16,247 bases of DNA from an uncultured Lachnospiraceae bacterium (GTDB taxonomy: Bacteria; Bacillota; Clostridia; Lachnospirales; Lachnospiraceae), in NCBI GenBank assembly GCA_910583965.1, contig CAJUAE010000082.1, positions 1 to 16,247 on the forward strand, given 5' to 3'. Positions 1 to 7,413 of the stretch are shown here, one piece after another (the first letter of the stretch is position 1; each line of letters starts with the position of its first letter). A model generated the notes under the pieces. It was given only the letters and a program-made list of their open reading frames with translations. It made no database searches and was not told where the DNA came from. Position numbers and translations under genes: made by a program.

Positions 1-1008
1 CTCCGCATGGAGGCCCATTTAAGGGACAAAAAGACACCGAAAGAGATCGCGGAGATCCTCGGCGTCCATATTTCCACAATATACCGCGAAAAGAAGCGTG
101 GAGAGTATCAGCACCGGAACAGTGACTACACAGAAGAAACCCGGTACAGCTCAGACCTCGGCGAAATGAAATACCGCGCCAACCTCGCAGCGAAGGGCGC
201 GGACATAAAGCTCGGCAAGGATCACGAGCTGGCCGAGTATATAGAACGCCGGATCGCTGACGACAAGCTCTCGCCTGCTGCCGTTCTGGGCGAAATCGAG
301 GCCAACGGAATGAGCTTCAAGACTTCGATCAGCGTCAACACCCTATACAGCTACATAGAAAAGGGCGTTTTTCTGCGGCTCACGAATGGCAGCCTCCCAC
401 AAAAGGGTGATAAAAAACGCGCATATCATAAAGTGAAAGCGCAGAAACGCCCGCCGAAGGGTGAGAGCATAGAAAAGCGCCCGGAGGAAATCGACGAGCG
501 ATCCACCTTCGGGCACTGGGAAATGGACACCGTAGTGAGTGCCAGACCGGGCAAGGCTGCCATTCTGGTGCTCACCGAACGGCTCACCCGCGAAGAAATC
601 ACAGCCAAGCTCCCAGACAAAAGCGCGGCCAGCGTGGTGCAGGCCCTCGACAATCTGGAGCGCGAGTGGGGCGACAAGTTCCCGCTGGTATTCCAGACAA
701 TCACCGTGGACAATGGGAGCGAGTTTGCCGACTGTCCCAGTATGGAGCGCAGCGCTCTGGGCGACGGCTCACGGACTAAGCTCTACTACTGCCACCCGTA
801 CAGCTCATACGAGCGCGGCAGCAACGAGAACCTCAACAAGATGATCCGGCGCTGGCTGCCGAAGGGGACGAACTTTGACGAGATCGCCGACGAAGTGATC
901 GAAGCTGTCACCGTCTGGATCAATAACTACCCGCGGAAAATCCTCGGCTATATGACCGCGGATCGGCTATTTCAGGCGCATTTATCGGCTATTTTGGGGG
1001 CCGCTTAA
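1..1008 (+). CDS. IS30-family transposase, 5' end cut by window edge
   Basis: DDE transposase that cuts and rejoins insertion-sequence ends. Numbering from the ATG at base 7: an N-terminal helix-turn-helix (about residues 10-30, TPKEIAEILGVHISTIYRE) for DNA binding, then an rve-type catalytic core. The acidic triad is D174 (HWEMDT), D235 (TVDNGSEF) and E269 (SSYERGSNEN), giving the DD(33)E spacing of the IS30 family, followed by the family block RRWLPKGTNFDE. The frame is open to base 1, and the HTH begins closer to the ATG than in typical IS30 proteins. The true start is therefore probably outside the window and some N-terminal residues are missing. The gene is clearly richer in G+C than everything to its right and is the only plus-strand gene, which fits horizontal acquisition. 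No stop or frameshift is visible in the part present, so it may be active. Confidence 0.93.
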   Translation, partial: LRMEAHLRDKKTPKEIAEILGVHISTIYREKKRGEYQHRNSDYTEETRYSSDLGEMKYRANLAAKGADIKLGKDHELAEYIERRIADDKLSPAAVLGEIEANGMSFKTSISVNTLYSYIEKGVFLRLTNGSLPQKGDKKRAYHKVKAQKRPPKGESIEKRPEEIDERSTFGHWEMDTVVSARPGKAAILVLTERLTREEITAKLPDKSAASVVQALDNLEREWGDKFPLVFQTITVDNGSEFADCPSMERSALGDGSRTKLYYCHPYSSYERGSNENLNKMIRRWLPKGTNFDEIADEVIEAVTVWINNYPRKILGYMTADRLFQAHLSAILGAA

Positions 1009-1052
1009 AATTTTTTATATTTTTTTCGCATTTACTCTTGACATTTGCCCCT
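1..1052 (+). mobile_element. IS30-family insertion sequence, right part only
   Basis: The transposase is followed by about 40 non-coding bases ending in CTCTTGACATTTGCCCC (1036-1052), after which the sequence becomes plain AT-rich host DNA. I take this as the approximate right terminus. The left inverted repeat and any target-site duplication lie outside the window, so the exact end is a guess. The element sits tail-to-tail with the small minus-strand gene at 1085-1579. Confidence 0.55.
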
Positions 1053-1067
1053 TAAAAGTTATTAAAT
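1038..1067 (+). promoter_or_regulatory. possible outward -35 box at IS30 right end
   Basis: A perfect TTGACA lies at 1038-1043 in the presumed IS end and points out of the element. At 17-18 bp spacing the flanking DNA offers only ATTAAA or TTAAAT (1061-1067) as a -10 box, which is weak. If used, it would make RNA antisense to the 164-aa gene and possibly to the RNase G gene. Outward -35 boxes in IS ends are well known; activity here is inference. Confidence 0.25.
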
Positions 1068-1084
1068 TATATTATTAGTGCGTT

Positions 1085-1579
1085 TTATTTCGATATCTGA
1101 AAGGAAAGAAAAAATGCTGTTTCTTTTTCACAGACAATTTTTATCTTGTTTTGACCTTTCTTCAAATCTAGTTTACTGCTCTGTTCCATCATAGATGGGT
1201 CTATCTGTTGATTGTTCATCGAAATATTTTCTTGTTCTATCAATGTAATAATAGTATTGTCCGGCTGTATTAATATTAATTTTGCCTTTCCGCTCGCCAC
1301 TTGCAAAGAATAATTCATCTGCATTGTTATGTCTTCCAAAGCATTATATTTCCATATAATATCCATACCTGTCATCTTTTCACAAGTAATTGTAGTTATT
1401 TCATCTTGTTTATTTTTCTTATAATTCTTTTTATTTGCAGTATTTAGTTCTTTGACAAGAAACCGTTCATCATTATATATTCGAGAAGGCAAAATCAATG
1501 TCATTGATAGAACCACTGCAAATATAATCCCATAAAAGATCGTAATACTCCCTAAAATAATAAGTATTCTCTTTTTCAT
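1085..1579 (-). CDS. small membrane-anchored extracytoplasmic protein, unknown function
   Basis: A 164-aa protein that I do not recognise. It starts with a short basic stretch (MKKR) and one long hydrophobic segment (about residues 4-30), then a Lys/Asn-rich linker and a polar domain with alternating hydrophobic residues that looks beta-rich. There is no lipobox cysteine and no clear signal-peptidase site, so an N-terminal membrane anchor with an outside domain is most likely. The start is supported by GGAGAA (1588-1593) 8 bp upstream. It follows the RNase G gene on the same strand after about 116 bp in which I see no convincing promoter or terminator; it could be cotranscribed or separate. 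In related Clostridia rplU would be expected about here, so this gene may mark a rearranged junction. Confidence 0.75.
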   Translation of the reverse strand: MKKRILIILGSITIFYGIIFAVVLSMTLILPSRIYNDERFLVKELNTANKKNYKKNKQDEITTITCEKMTGMDIIWKYNALEDITMQMNYSLQVASGKAKLILIQPDNTIITLIEQENISMNNQQIDPSMMEQSSKLDLKKGQNKIKIVCEKETAFFLSFQISK

Positions 1580-1695
1580 TTTTAAAATTCTCCAAAGAAT
1601 ATCTCTGTTCTCTCAATAACTACTATATAAAATGTTTTCCAGTCTTAAATAAATTCTTTTCTAAAAGTTTTCTGCTTTCAACAACAATATATAAC

Positions 1696-2931
1696 TTATA
1701 ATCCAAGCTGTTCTGCCAACGATTTTGTTGTTTTTTTACGCGTGATTTCCACAAGTCCAAGCGCAGTCATATCAACAATTGTTGTCTGAATATGGTCCTC
1801 TTTTGCCAAAGTTCTCAATTCTTGTAAAAGTGCACTTGTTTTCTCATCTTCATCCATATTGATAAAATCCACCAGTATCATTCCTGTAAGGTTTCTCAGG
1901 CGAATCTGCCGCATAATTTCATTTGCTGCCTCAATATTAATTTCATAAGTATATGCATTCATCTCTTTTTTTGTAATATTTTTTCCAGAATTAACATCTA
2001 TCACATACATTGCTTCTGTTTTGTCTATAACAAGATAAGCACCGGATTTTAACCATACCTTTCTTGAAAGCAATTCCGAAATCTGTGTCTCCACACGATA
2101 AAGCTTCTGTAGTGGATAAGAATTATCCTGATACATAGAAATATTTGCAACCTGTTCTGGCATATAAAGTGTTATAAAATCCTTCAATTCTTGATATAGA
2201 TTACTACTATCTGTAATAATCTGCTGATAAGCACCCCTCTCATCTCGCATCGCTGTCAGATAACCAGAAGGAGACTTCCATATACGACTAAAACAGGTTC
2301 TGTGAATCCCTTCTTGAATCAACAATGACATTTTTTCATTTAAATAATTTATCTCCTCTATCACTGGCTGTAAAATATCAGGAGATTGCTCCTCATCCAA
2401 CTTTGATAAAAGTGACGTGGCATTGGTACGAACCACAACGCCAAAATCAATTTCTTTTGGAATTGCTATGCGAAGTTGTTCTCTTTCTGATTTCGTACAC
2501 TTCTTTGAAACACCTTTATAAGTATTTGCATAAGAAATCACACTAAATTTACCTGCTAGAGATAAATTCATAGTAAATACAGGTTCTTTTGTTCGCACTG
2601 CTTCTTTTTCAAGTTGAACAATAATTTCATCACCGGCTAAAATCCTACCATCATACAGACGATTTGTAATAATTGGTGTATATTCTGGATGAATAGGCAG
2701 ATATCCTTTTTTATTGGGAGCATACAAAATAAATGCCGCATTAAGCTGTTTTGCAACATTCGTTACTTTTGCCACAAAAATATCCCCAATCACTGCGATA
2801 TTATCCTTTTGATTAAAAGGTGTGAAGTTTACAGATGTCATTACATTTTTTTTGCTATCTAAAGAGAATGAAAGAACTCCTTTTGTATCGCGAAAAGCAT
2901 ATTCTGTAATAATATAACGCATGTCACTCAT
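1696..2931 (-). CDS. rng: ribonuclease G/E family endoribonuclease
   Basis: Single-strand endoribonuclease of the RNase E/G family, acting in rRNA maturation and mRNA turnover in the cytoplasm. An S1-like RNA-binding region (about residues 35-125, with GDIFVAKVTNV and AAFILY) precedes the catalytic domain. The catalytic aspartates are visible as D312 in VIDVNSG and D355 in LVDFINM, with the conserved NIEAANEIMRQIRLRNLTG stretch between them. At 411 aa it ends at VEITRKKTTKSLAEQLGL, just before the place where E. coli RNase E/G carries the CPxC zinc-link, so the zinc-link and all later parts are absent. I chose the ATG at 2931, which forms a TGATG overlap with the upstream stop and has GGGAG (2941-2945) 9 bp away. 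An in-frame TTG one codon earlier (2934) is less likely. It is coupled to the TIGR03936 gene. Confidence 0.92.
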   Translation of the reverse strand: MSDMRYIITEYAFRDTKGVLSFSLDSKKNVMTSVNFTPFNQKDNIAVIGDIFVAKVTNVAKQLNAAFILYAPNKKGYLPIHPEYTPIITNRLYDGRILAGDEIIVQLEKEAVRTKEPVFTMNLSLAGKFSVISYANTYKGVSKKCTKSEREQLRIAIPKEIDFGVVVRTNATSLLSKLDEEQSPDILQPVIEEINYLNEKMSLLIQEGIHRTCFSRIWKSPSGYLTAMRDERGAYQQIITDSSNLYQELKDFITLYMPEQVANISMYQDNSYPLQKLYRVETQISELLSRKVWLKSGAYLVIDKTEAMYVIDVNSGKNITKKEMNAYTYEINIEAANEIMRQIRLRNLTGMILVDFINMDEDEKTSALLQELRTLAKEDHIQTTIVDMTALGLVEITRKKTTKSLAEQLGL

Positions 2932-3638
2932 CAATATTCACTCCCTATTGCTCCGAGGGGTTCTAATTGCACAGAATCTGCTGTACCAACATTAGTATAC
3001 GTTTCTTCTCTTGTAATAAGAAGTCCAAAATCATCAAATTCCTGATTGTTTGCCTCATACAAAGCGCTAATAACAAGTGACGGCTTTAAATTATTAGCAC
3101 TGCTGGCATCGACAGTCAACACTATAGAACAATTTTCTTCATCAAAATAACATTCAAAAATATAAGGTTTGATATCAAAAGTTGACTCACTTCTTTTTGT
3201 TTTTTTGGTCACAATGATATTCTCTTGCCCCATAAAATTATCGACAACAGATGAATTAAAAAAAAGTGGCTGATATTCTTTACGAAATGTAATTGTATAG
3301 CGCGCTGCTGCCACACTTGCCATAGCATTTCCAGCATTATCTGGAAGAAGTCTAACTTCAAGAACTTTAATCCCATCTGTCATCTGTGCATTGAGTGCAT
3401 CGACAAATTGCTTCGCACTTGTCAATGAGTGAACCTCAATGTCCATATATTCCCCATTGCTCTCAAGCCCCACACCGAGCGGTGCCGCAAAAGACATTAT
3501 TTGATGTGGACTAAACCCTGTTGAATAGGCAATATCAATTTCTGCGCGGCGTATTGCTTTCTGAAAGTATCGCATAACATCAAGATGTCCTATAAATCGA
3601 AGCACACCATGTTTTGAAAATTTTACCCGTAATTTCAC
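2931..3638 (-). CDS. TIGR03936-family radical-SAM-linked protein (DUF2344)
   Basis: A 235-aa protein of the DUF2344/TIGR03936 family, found beside, or fused to, TIGR03960 radical SAM proteins. Its biochemical role is not established. The family signature is at the N-terminus: FSKHGVLRFIGHLDVMRYF (residues 7-25), RRAEIDIAYSTGFSPHQIMS and APLGVGLESNGEYMDI. The C-terminal half is less conserved and ends in acidic, beta-like sequence. The start codon is GTG at 3636-3638, with a strong AAGGAGG 6 bp upstream that overlaps the end of the radical SAM gene; the gap is 11 bp. Its TGA overlaps the RNase G ATG by one base. The tight order radical SAM, this protein, RNase G suggests one transcript and perhaps a joint role in RNA or ribosome metabolism, which is inference. 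Confidence 0.9.
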   Translation of the reverse strand: MKLRVKFSKHGVLRFIGHLDVMRYFQKAIRRAEIDIAYSTGFSPHQIMSFAAPLGVGLESNGEYMDIEVHSLTSAKQFVDALNAQMTDGIKVLEVRLLPDNAGNAMASVAAARYTITFRKEYQPLFFNSSVVDNFMGQENIIVTKKTKRSESTFDIKPYIFECYFDEENCSIVLTVDASSANNLKPSLVISALYEANNQEFDDFGLLITREETYTNVGTADSVQLEPLGAIGSEY

Positions 3639-3649
3639 AGAGAACCTCC

Positions 3650-5527
3650 TTAATTTTGGACACTACATATCCCACATTGAAATCTAGCAGCTCCGCACGC
3701 ATTGCATTGTTGCTGACAATTTGGAGTTACTTGTTCTGTCAATGCGCGTTCCCATTCTTTCTTTAAAAATGTCTTAGAGACACCACAGTCAATAAAATCC
3801 CACGGAAAAACTTCGTCAAGACTGCGTTCCCGTGTTGTATAAAAAGCAATATCAATTCCGCATTCCGCAAAAGTTTCCATCCATATATCATGTTTGTAAT
3901 ACTCTCCCCATGCATCAAAAATGCATCCTTTTTGATAGGCTTTTAATATAGGTTCACTCAAATGTCTGTCACCGCGAGCAAAAATTCCTTCCATAACACT
4001 TGCATCTGCTTCATGCCAGTTATACTTAATACTCTTTTGATTAAGCTGTTCTGAAATCGCTCTGCGTGTCTTATATGCCTTTTCCAAAAACTGCTCTTTG
4101 GTACATTGCGGTGCCCATTGAAACGGAGTAAAAGGTTTTGGAATAAAGAAAGATGTACTAGCGACAATCTGCACCTTACCAGTCCGTTTTTCCTTTGGTA
4201 CTGTATCGTAAAAGGCAACAGCAATCTTGTTGGAAAGTTCCGCAATTCCACGAATATCATCGTCTGTTTCCGTTGGTAACCCTAACATAAAATAAAGCTT
4301 AACTCGATTCCAACCACCCTCAAATGCCAAAGTAGCACCCTTTATAATATCTTCTTCTGTCAGACCTTTGTTAATAACATTCCTCAGCCGCTGACTTCCT
4401 GCCTCAGGCGCAAACGTCAAACTGCTTTTTCGTACATCTTGCACTTTTTCCATCACATCAAGCGAAAAAGCATCAATGCGGAGAGATGGCAATGATATAT
4501 TGACTTTCTTTTCTTTACATTTATCAATCAGGAAATTTATAAGTTCTTCCAAATGGGTATAATCACTAGAACTCAAAGAACTAAGTGAAATTTCATCATA
4601 ACCAGTATTATCCAACATTTTTATCGCATATTTCTTGAGCATTTCCACATCACGCTCCCGCACAGGACGATATAATTGTCCTGCCTGACAAAAACGGCAT
4701 CCACGAATACACCCTCTTTGAATTTCAAGAACAACCCTATCCTGCGTACACTTAATAAAAGGTACCACTGGCTTTTCAGGATAATATGTGTTTGACACAT
4801 CTGTAACAATCTCTTTCAAAATAGTTCTAGGAATATCCGAACGTGTAGGTTCAAAAGATTTAATCGTACCATTTTCATGGTATGTTACTTCATAAAATTG
4901 TGGCACATACATTCCGGGAAGTTTAGCAGCCTCTACTAGAAATGCTTCTCTGGATACACCACTCTCTCGACACTTTTTATACAAATCCAAAAGTGCACGA
5001 TACTGTGTCTCTCCCTCTCCAATATAAAAGATATCAAAAAACTCCGCAATTGGTTCTGGATTATAACTACAAGGACCACCGCCAATAACAATTGGACACT
5101 CCCATGTACGCTCCGCAGCCCTGAAAGGTATTTGTGATAAATCCAATATCTGTAAAATATTGGTATAACACATTTCATATTGAATTGTAATCCCTAAAAA
5201 ATCAAACGCTTTGATTGGGTCTTGTGATTCCAACGCAAATAAAGGTATCTTTCTCTCACGTAGAATGGCATCTAAATCCGGCCATGGAGAATAAACGCGC
5301 TCACACCAAGTATCTTCAAAGCGATTAAACATATCATAGAGAATTTGAATCCCCAAGTGCGACATACCAATTTCATAGACATCTGGAAAACACATTGCAA
5401 ATCTGACAGAAATGTCAGATTTGCTTTTCATTATACTATTTACTTCGTTTCCAATATAACGAGCAGGTTTTTCAACCTTCATTAAAATATCATCACTTAA
5501 TGCTAAATTTCTCATATTAATCCCCAT
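3650..5527 (-). CDS. TIGR03960-family B12-binding-domain radical SAM protein
   Basis: A 625-aa radical SAM enzyme of the TIGR03960 family; the substrate is unknown. The N-terminal part (about residues 40-180) resembles a B12-binding Rossmann fold (RFAMCFPDVYEIGMSHLG; VIGGGPCSYNPEPIAEFFD; FYIGEGE) but lacks a DxHxxG cobalamin motif. The radical SAM core starts at C273-x3-C277-x2-C280 (RGCIRGCRFCQAGQLYRP), which holds the [4Fe-4S] cluster. The C-terminus has a cysteine-rich tail (NCQQQCNACGAARFQCGICS) that may bind a second cluster or zinc. The first ATG is 5527; an in-frame ATG at 5515, preceded by GGGGA and giving MRNLALSDD, fits the family N-terminus at least as well. The first 60 residues are duplicated just upstream as a truncated copy. 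A perfect hairpin sits in codons about 35-44. Confidence 0.93.
   Translation of the reverse strand: MGINMRNLALSDDILMKVEKPARYIGNEVNSIMKSKSDISVRFAMCFPDVYEIGMSHLGIQILYDMFNRFEDTWCERVYSPWPDLDAILRERKIPLFALESQDPIKAFDFLGITIQYEMCYTNILQILDLSQIPFRAAERTWECPIVIGGGPCSYNPEPIAEFFDIFYIGEGETQYRALLDLYKKCRESGVSREAFLVEAAKLPGMYVPQFYEVTYHENGTIKSFEPTRSDIPRTILKEIVTDVSNTYYPEKPVVPFIKCTQDRVVLEIQRGCIRGCRFCQAGQLYRPVRERDVEMLKKYAIKMLDNTGYDEISLSSLSSSDYTHLEELINFLIDKCKEKKVNISLPSLRIDAFSLDVMEKVQDVRKSSLTFAPEAGSQRLRNVINKGLTEEDIIKGATLAFEGGWNRVKLYFMLGLPTETDDDIRGIAELSNKIAVAFYDTVPKEKRTGKVQIVASTSFFIPKPFTPFQWAPQCTKEQFLEKAYKTRRAISEQLNQKSIKYNWHEADASVMEGIFARGDRHLSEPILKAYQKGCIFDAWGEYYKHDIWMETFAECGIDIAFYTTRERSLDEVFPWDFIDCGVSKTFLKKEWERALTEQVTPNCQQQCNACGAARFQCGICSVQN
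5397..5424 (-). repeat. perfect 12-bp inverted repeat inside the radical SAM gene
   Basis: GCAAATCTGACA (5397-5408) and its exact complement TGTCAGATTTGC (5413-5424) are separated by four bases. In the mRNA this forms a 12-bp stem with a UUUC loop over codons for KSKSDISVRFA, about 100-130 bases after the start. The following RNA has no U-run, so it is not a standard terminator. The truncated copy carries the same hairpin at 5684-5711. Confidence 0.8.
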
Positions 5528-5542
5528 ACCACTTTTGACAAC

Positions 5543-5629
5543 TCATTGTTGTTCTAGTAAAAGCTGCTGCTGTAATAAAATCTGTTGTGTTAACTCCTGT
5601 GGCAACATTTTTCCATCTGCATCAAATAT
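5543..5629 (-). pseudogene. truncated 3' copy of the GH25 lysozyme gene
   Basis: Duplicate of the last 28 codons or so of the GH25 gene (from about FDADGKMLPQELTQQ to the TGA). It has no start in this frame and lies mostly within the frame-shifted tail of the radical SAM remnant. It differs from the intact gene at two bases, both third codon positions (CAA/CAG for Gln, GCG/GCA for Ala). Confidence 0.85.
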
Positions 5630-5814
5630 ATTTGAATCCCCAAGTGCGACATACCAATTTCATAGACATCTGGAAAACACATTGCAAATCTGACAGAAAT
5701 GTCAGATTTGCTTTTCATTATACTATTTACTTCGTTTCCAATATAACGAGCAGGTTTTTCAACCTTCATTAAAATATCATCACTTAATGCTAAATTTCTC
5801 ATATTAATCCCCAT
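5590..5814 (-). pseudogene. truncated 5' copy of the TIGR03960 radical SAM gene
   Basis: Duplicate of the first 61 residues of the downstream radical SAM protein (MGINMRNLALSDD through SHLGIQI), identical in that part. After the duplication junction it runs out of frame into the copied lysozyme tail, adding YLMQMEKCCHRS before a TAA. It keeps the original start and upstream context 15 bp after the GH25 stop, so a 74-aa peptide could be translated. It lacks the cysteine cluster motif and all catalytic parts, and I expect no enzyme function. Confidence 0.9.
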
Positions 5815-5829
5815 ACCACTTTTGACAAC

Positions 5830-7410
5830 TCATTGTTGTTCTAGTAAAAGCTGCTGCTGTAATAAAATCTGTTGTGTTAACTCTTGTGGCAACATTTTTC
5901 CATCCGCATCAAATATATATGGCATTCCATCAATCTCAACAATTCCTGTCTGCATATTTCCATTAACATCAAAGTAATAAACATTTTCACCAATTGTTGT
6001 CAGTCCAACTGCCATATGTCCATCCACTTCATAATATTTCGCAGAAACCCCATCATTAAACCAGCCTGTAACCATAGAACCATCAGCAGCAAACAGATAA
6101 GAAAGACCATTTAATGTTATTGCACCTGTCATCATACGACCAGATTCATCAAACAGATACGTTTTTCCATCTATTATTTGCCAGCCACTCACTCTATGTC
6201 CATCTTCTATAGACAAATAATAATTGTATGTACCATCATTAAACCAACCACGCACCATCGGTCCATCCATGGCAAAAAGGAATGTCTGATCACCTATTAT
6301 CTGCCAACCTGTCTGTAAATATCCATCTGTATTAAAATAATAATAATTGTTATTAATTGTATTTAATCCAACCAACATATGCCCATCTGTCGAAAAGAAC
6401 CGTTTTCCATCAGGGAAATCAAGAAATCCAGTATACATTATACCATCTTCTACAAAATAGTAAAAAAGACCATCTAAATTCTGAAGTCCAGTCAACATTT
6501 TGCCATCAATGCCAAAACAATACATTCCTAAACCAATTGGTGTAAATCCGACTGCCATAACGCCATCCGACTGTAAATAATATAACCCATCCTCTAACGG
6601 AAGCCATCCTGTCACCATTCGACCAGCTGGATCAAGATAATATTTTGCAATGCCCAGATCAAGCCATCCACGCTGCATTTTATAATTAATATAATAATAT
6701 AAAAAACCTTTTCGCGGTACCCACCCAGTATTTACAATACTTGTTGAAAAATCCTTAAGAGCATAATCCAAGTCAACGTCTCCCTTAATCCCCGGAATCC
6801 TACCCTTGCAAGAGTACTGCCACACAGCAGCATCTGGAATCTCACATACCTCTGCCCACTGCGCAACCCATTTGTCATAAAATACTGGGCCAATGCGGTC
6901 ACGATACCAACTAGTACTAGAATAAATCATTGGATAGTACCCTTCCGCCTCCAATGTAGCACAAAATGTATTTGCCATCAAAGACAAGGTTTCTGGGGAA
7001 AGTGTCTTATGTACATTGTCCTCAACATCCCACACCACGGGATAAGACACTTGTACATTCTGAATCGCATCCAATACAAACTGTGCCTCTATTGCAGCCT
7101 CCTGTACATTAGTAGCATAAGAATAAATATACACACCCGTTTTAATACCAGCTTGCTGCGCCGCAAGCATATTATAGTAAAAATATTCGTCAATCCCTTT
7201 CTTTGTCGAACCAACTCTGATAAATGCAAATTTAACACCACTTTGTGCAACTTCCTGCCAATTAATAGCCCCCTGCCATTTAGAAACATCAATCCCTGTC
7301 TCCACAACTGCTGCCTTTGTCATAAAAGTCGGCACACTACTTAAAATACAAATTGCAATCAATATACAAAGGATTCGCGTAACTTTATTCATTAATCTTT
7401 GTTTTCTCAT
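5830..7410 (-). CDS. secreted GH25 muramidase with cell-wall-binding repeats
   Basis: A 526-aa secreted lysozyme (N,O-muramidase) predicted to cut the MurNAc-GlcNAc bond of peptidoglycan. It has a signal peptide (basic start, hydrophobic core about residues 11-26, likely cleavage near TKA-A at 33). The GH25 catalytic domain (about 38-222) carries GIDVSKWQG with D41, FAFIRVGS, YPVVWDVED with D128 and E130, and the closing AVWQYS...GDVDLDYA block. Residues about 229-510 form about 14 units of roughly 20 aa, of type GW-x-YYF-x-DG-x-M-x-T. These are choline-binding-like wall repeats, although choline itself need not be the ligand. The last 20 residues are rich in Gln and Leu and unlike the repeats. 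The start is 3 bp after hisB with GGGAG inside hisB. The role is probably wall remodelling or autolysis. Its 3' end is duplicated downstream. Confidence 0.94.
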   Translation of the reverse strand: MRKQRLMNKVTRILCILIAICILSSVPTFMTKAAVVETGIDVSKWQGAINWQEVAQSGVKFAFIRVGSTKKGIDEYFYYNMLAAQQAGIKTGVYIYSYATNVQEAAIEAQFVLDAIQNVQVSYPVVWDVEDNVHKTLSPETLSLMANTFCATLEAEGYYPMIYSSTSWYRDRIGPVFYDKWVAQWAEVCEIPDAAVWQYSCKGRIPGIKGDVDLDYALKDFSTSIVNTGWVPRKGFLYYYINYKMQRGWLDLGIAKYYLDPAGRMVTGWLPLEDGLYYLQSDGVMAVGFTPIGLGMYCFGIDGKMLTGLQNLDGLFYYFVEDGIMYTGFLDFPDGKRFFSTDGHMLVGLNTINNNYYYFNTDGYLQTGWQIIGDQTFLFAMDGPMVRGWFNDGTYNYYLSIEDGHRVSGWQIIDGKTYLFDESGRMMTGAITLNGLSYLFAADGSMVTGWFNDGVSAKYYEVDGHMAVGLTTIGENVYYFDVNGNMQTGIVEIDGMPYIFDADGKMLPQELTQQILLQQQLLLEQQ

Positions 7411-7413
7411 GTA

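Larger units (their letters stand above)
5343..5918. repeat. tandem duplication, 287-bp unit, two copies
   Basis: Bases 5343-5631 and 5630-5918 are direct repeats with an offset of 287 bp. I compared them base by base and found two differences: C5597/T5884 and T5618/C5905. Each unit holds the 3' end of the GH25 gene, the 15-bp spacer and the first 60 codons or so of the TIGR03960 gene. The copies share only an AT dinucleotide at the junction, so the event looks like illegitimate tandem duplication rather than recombination between long repeats. Intact genes remain on both sides, with one broken copy of each in the middle. Confidence 0.97.

Noticed and set aside
426..844. Long antisense and alternate-frame reading frames inside the transposase
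   Set aside because: These are shadows of a GC-rich gene with an intact DDE core; their translations show no domain-like pattern.
5500..5540. Promoter TTGTCA-17-AATATG just before the radical SAM gene
   Set aside because: The -10 matches poorly and overlaps the start region; the tight gene spacing makes read-through from upstream more likely.
5830..7100. Repeat blocks in the GH25 gene as a CRISPR-like or DNA tandem repeat array
   Set aside because: The periodicity (about 60 bp) is at protein level, from degenerate 20-aa wall-binding repeats; the DNA units are not identical.
7009..7344. Plus-strand reading frame opposite the lysozyme N-terminus
   Set aside because: It lies opposite a signal peptide and GH25 domain with clear motifs, has no ribosome site that I can see, and has a Cys/His/Asn-rich translation typical of antisense frames.
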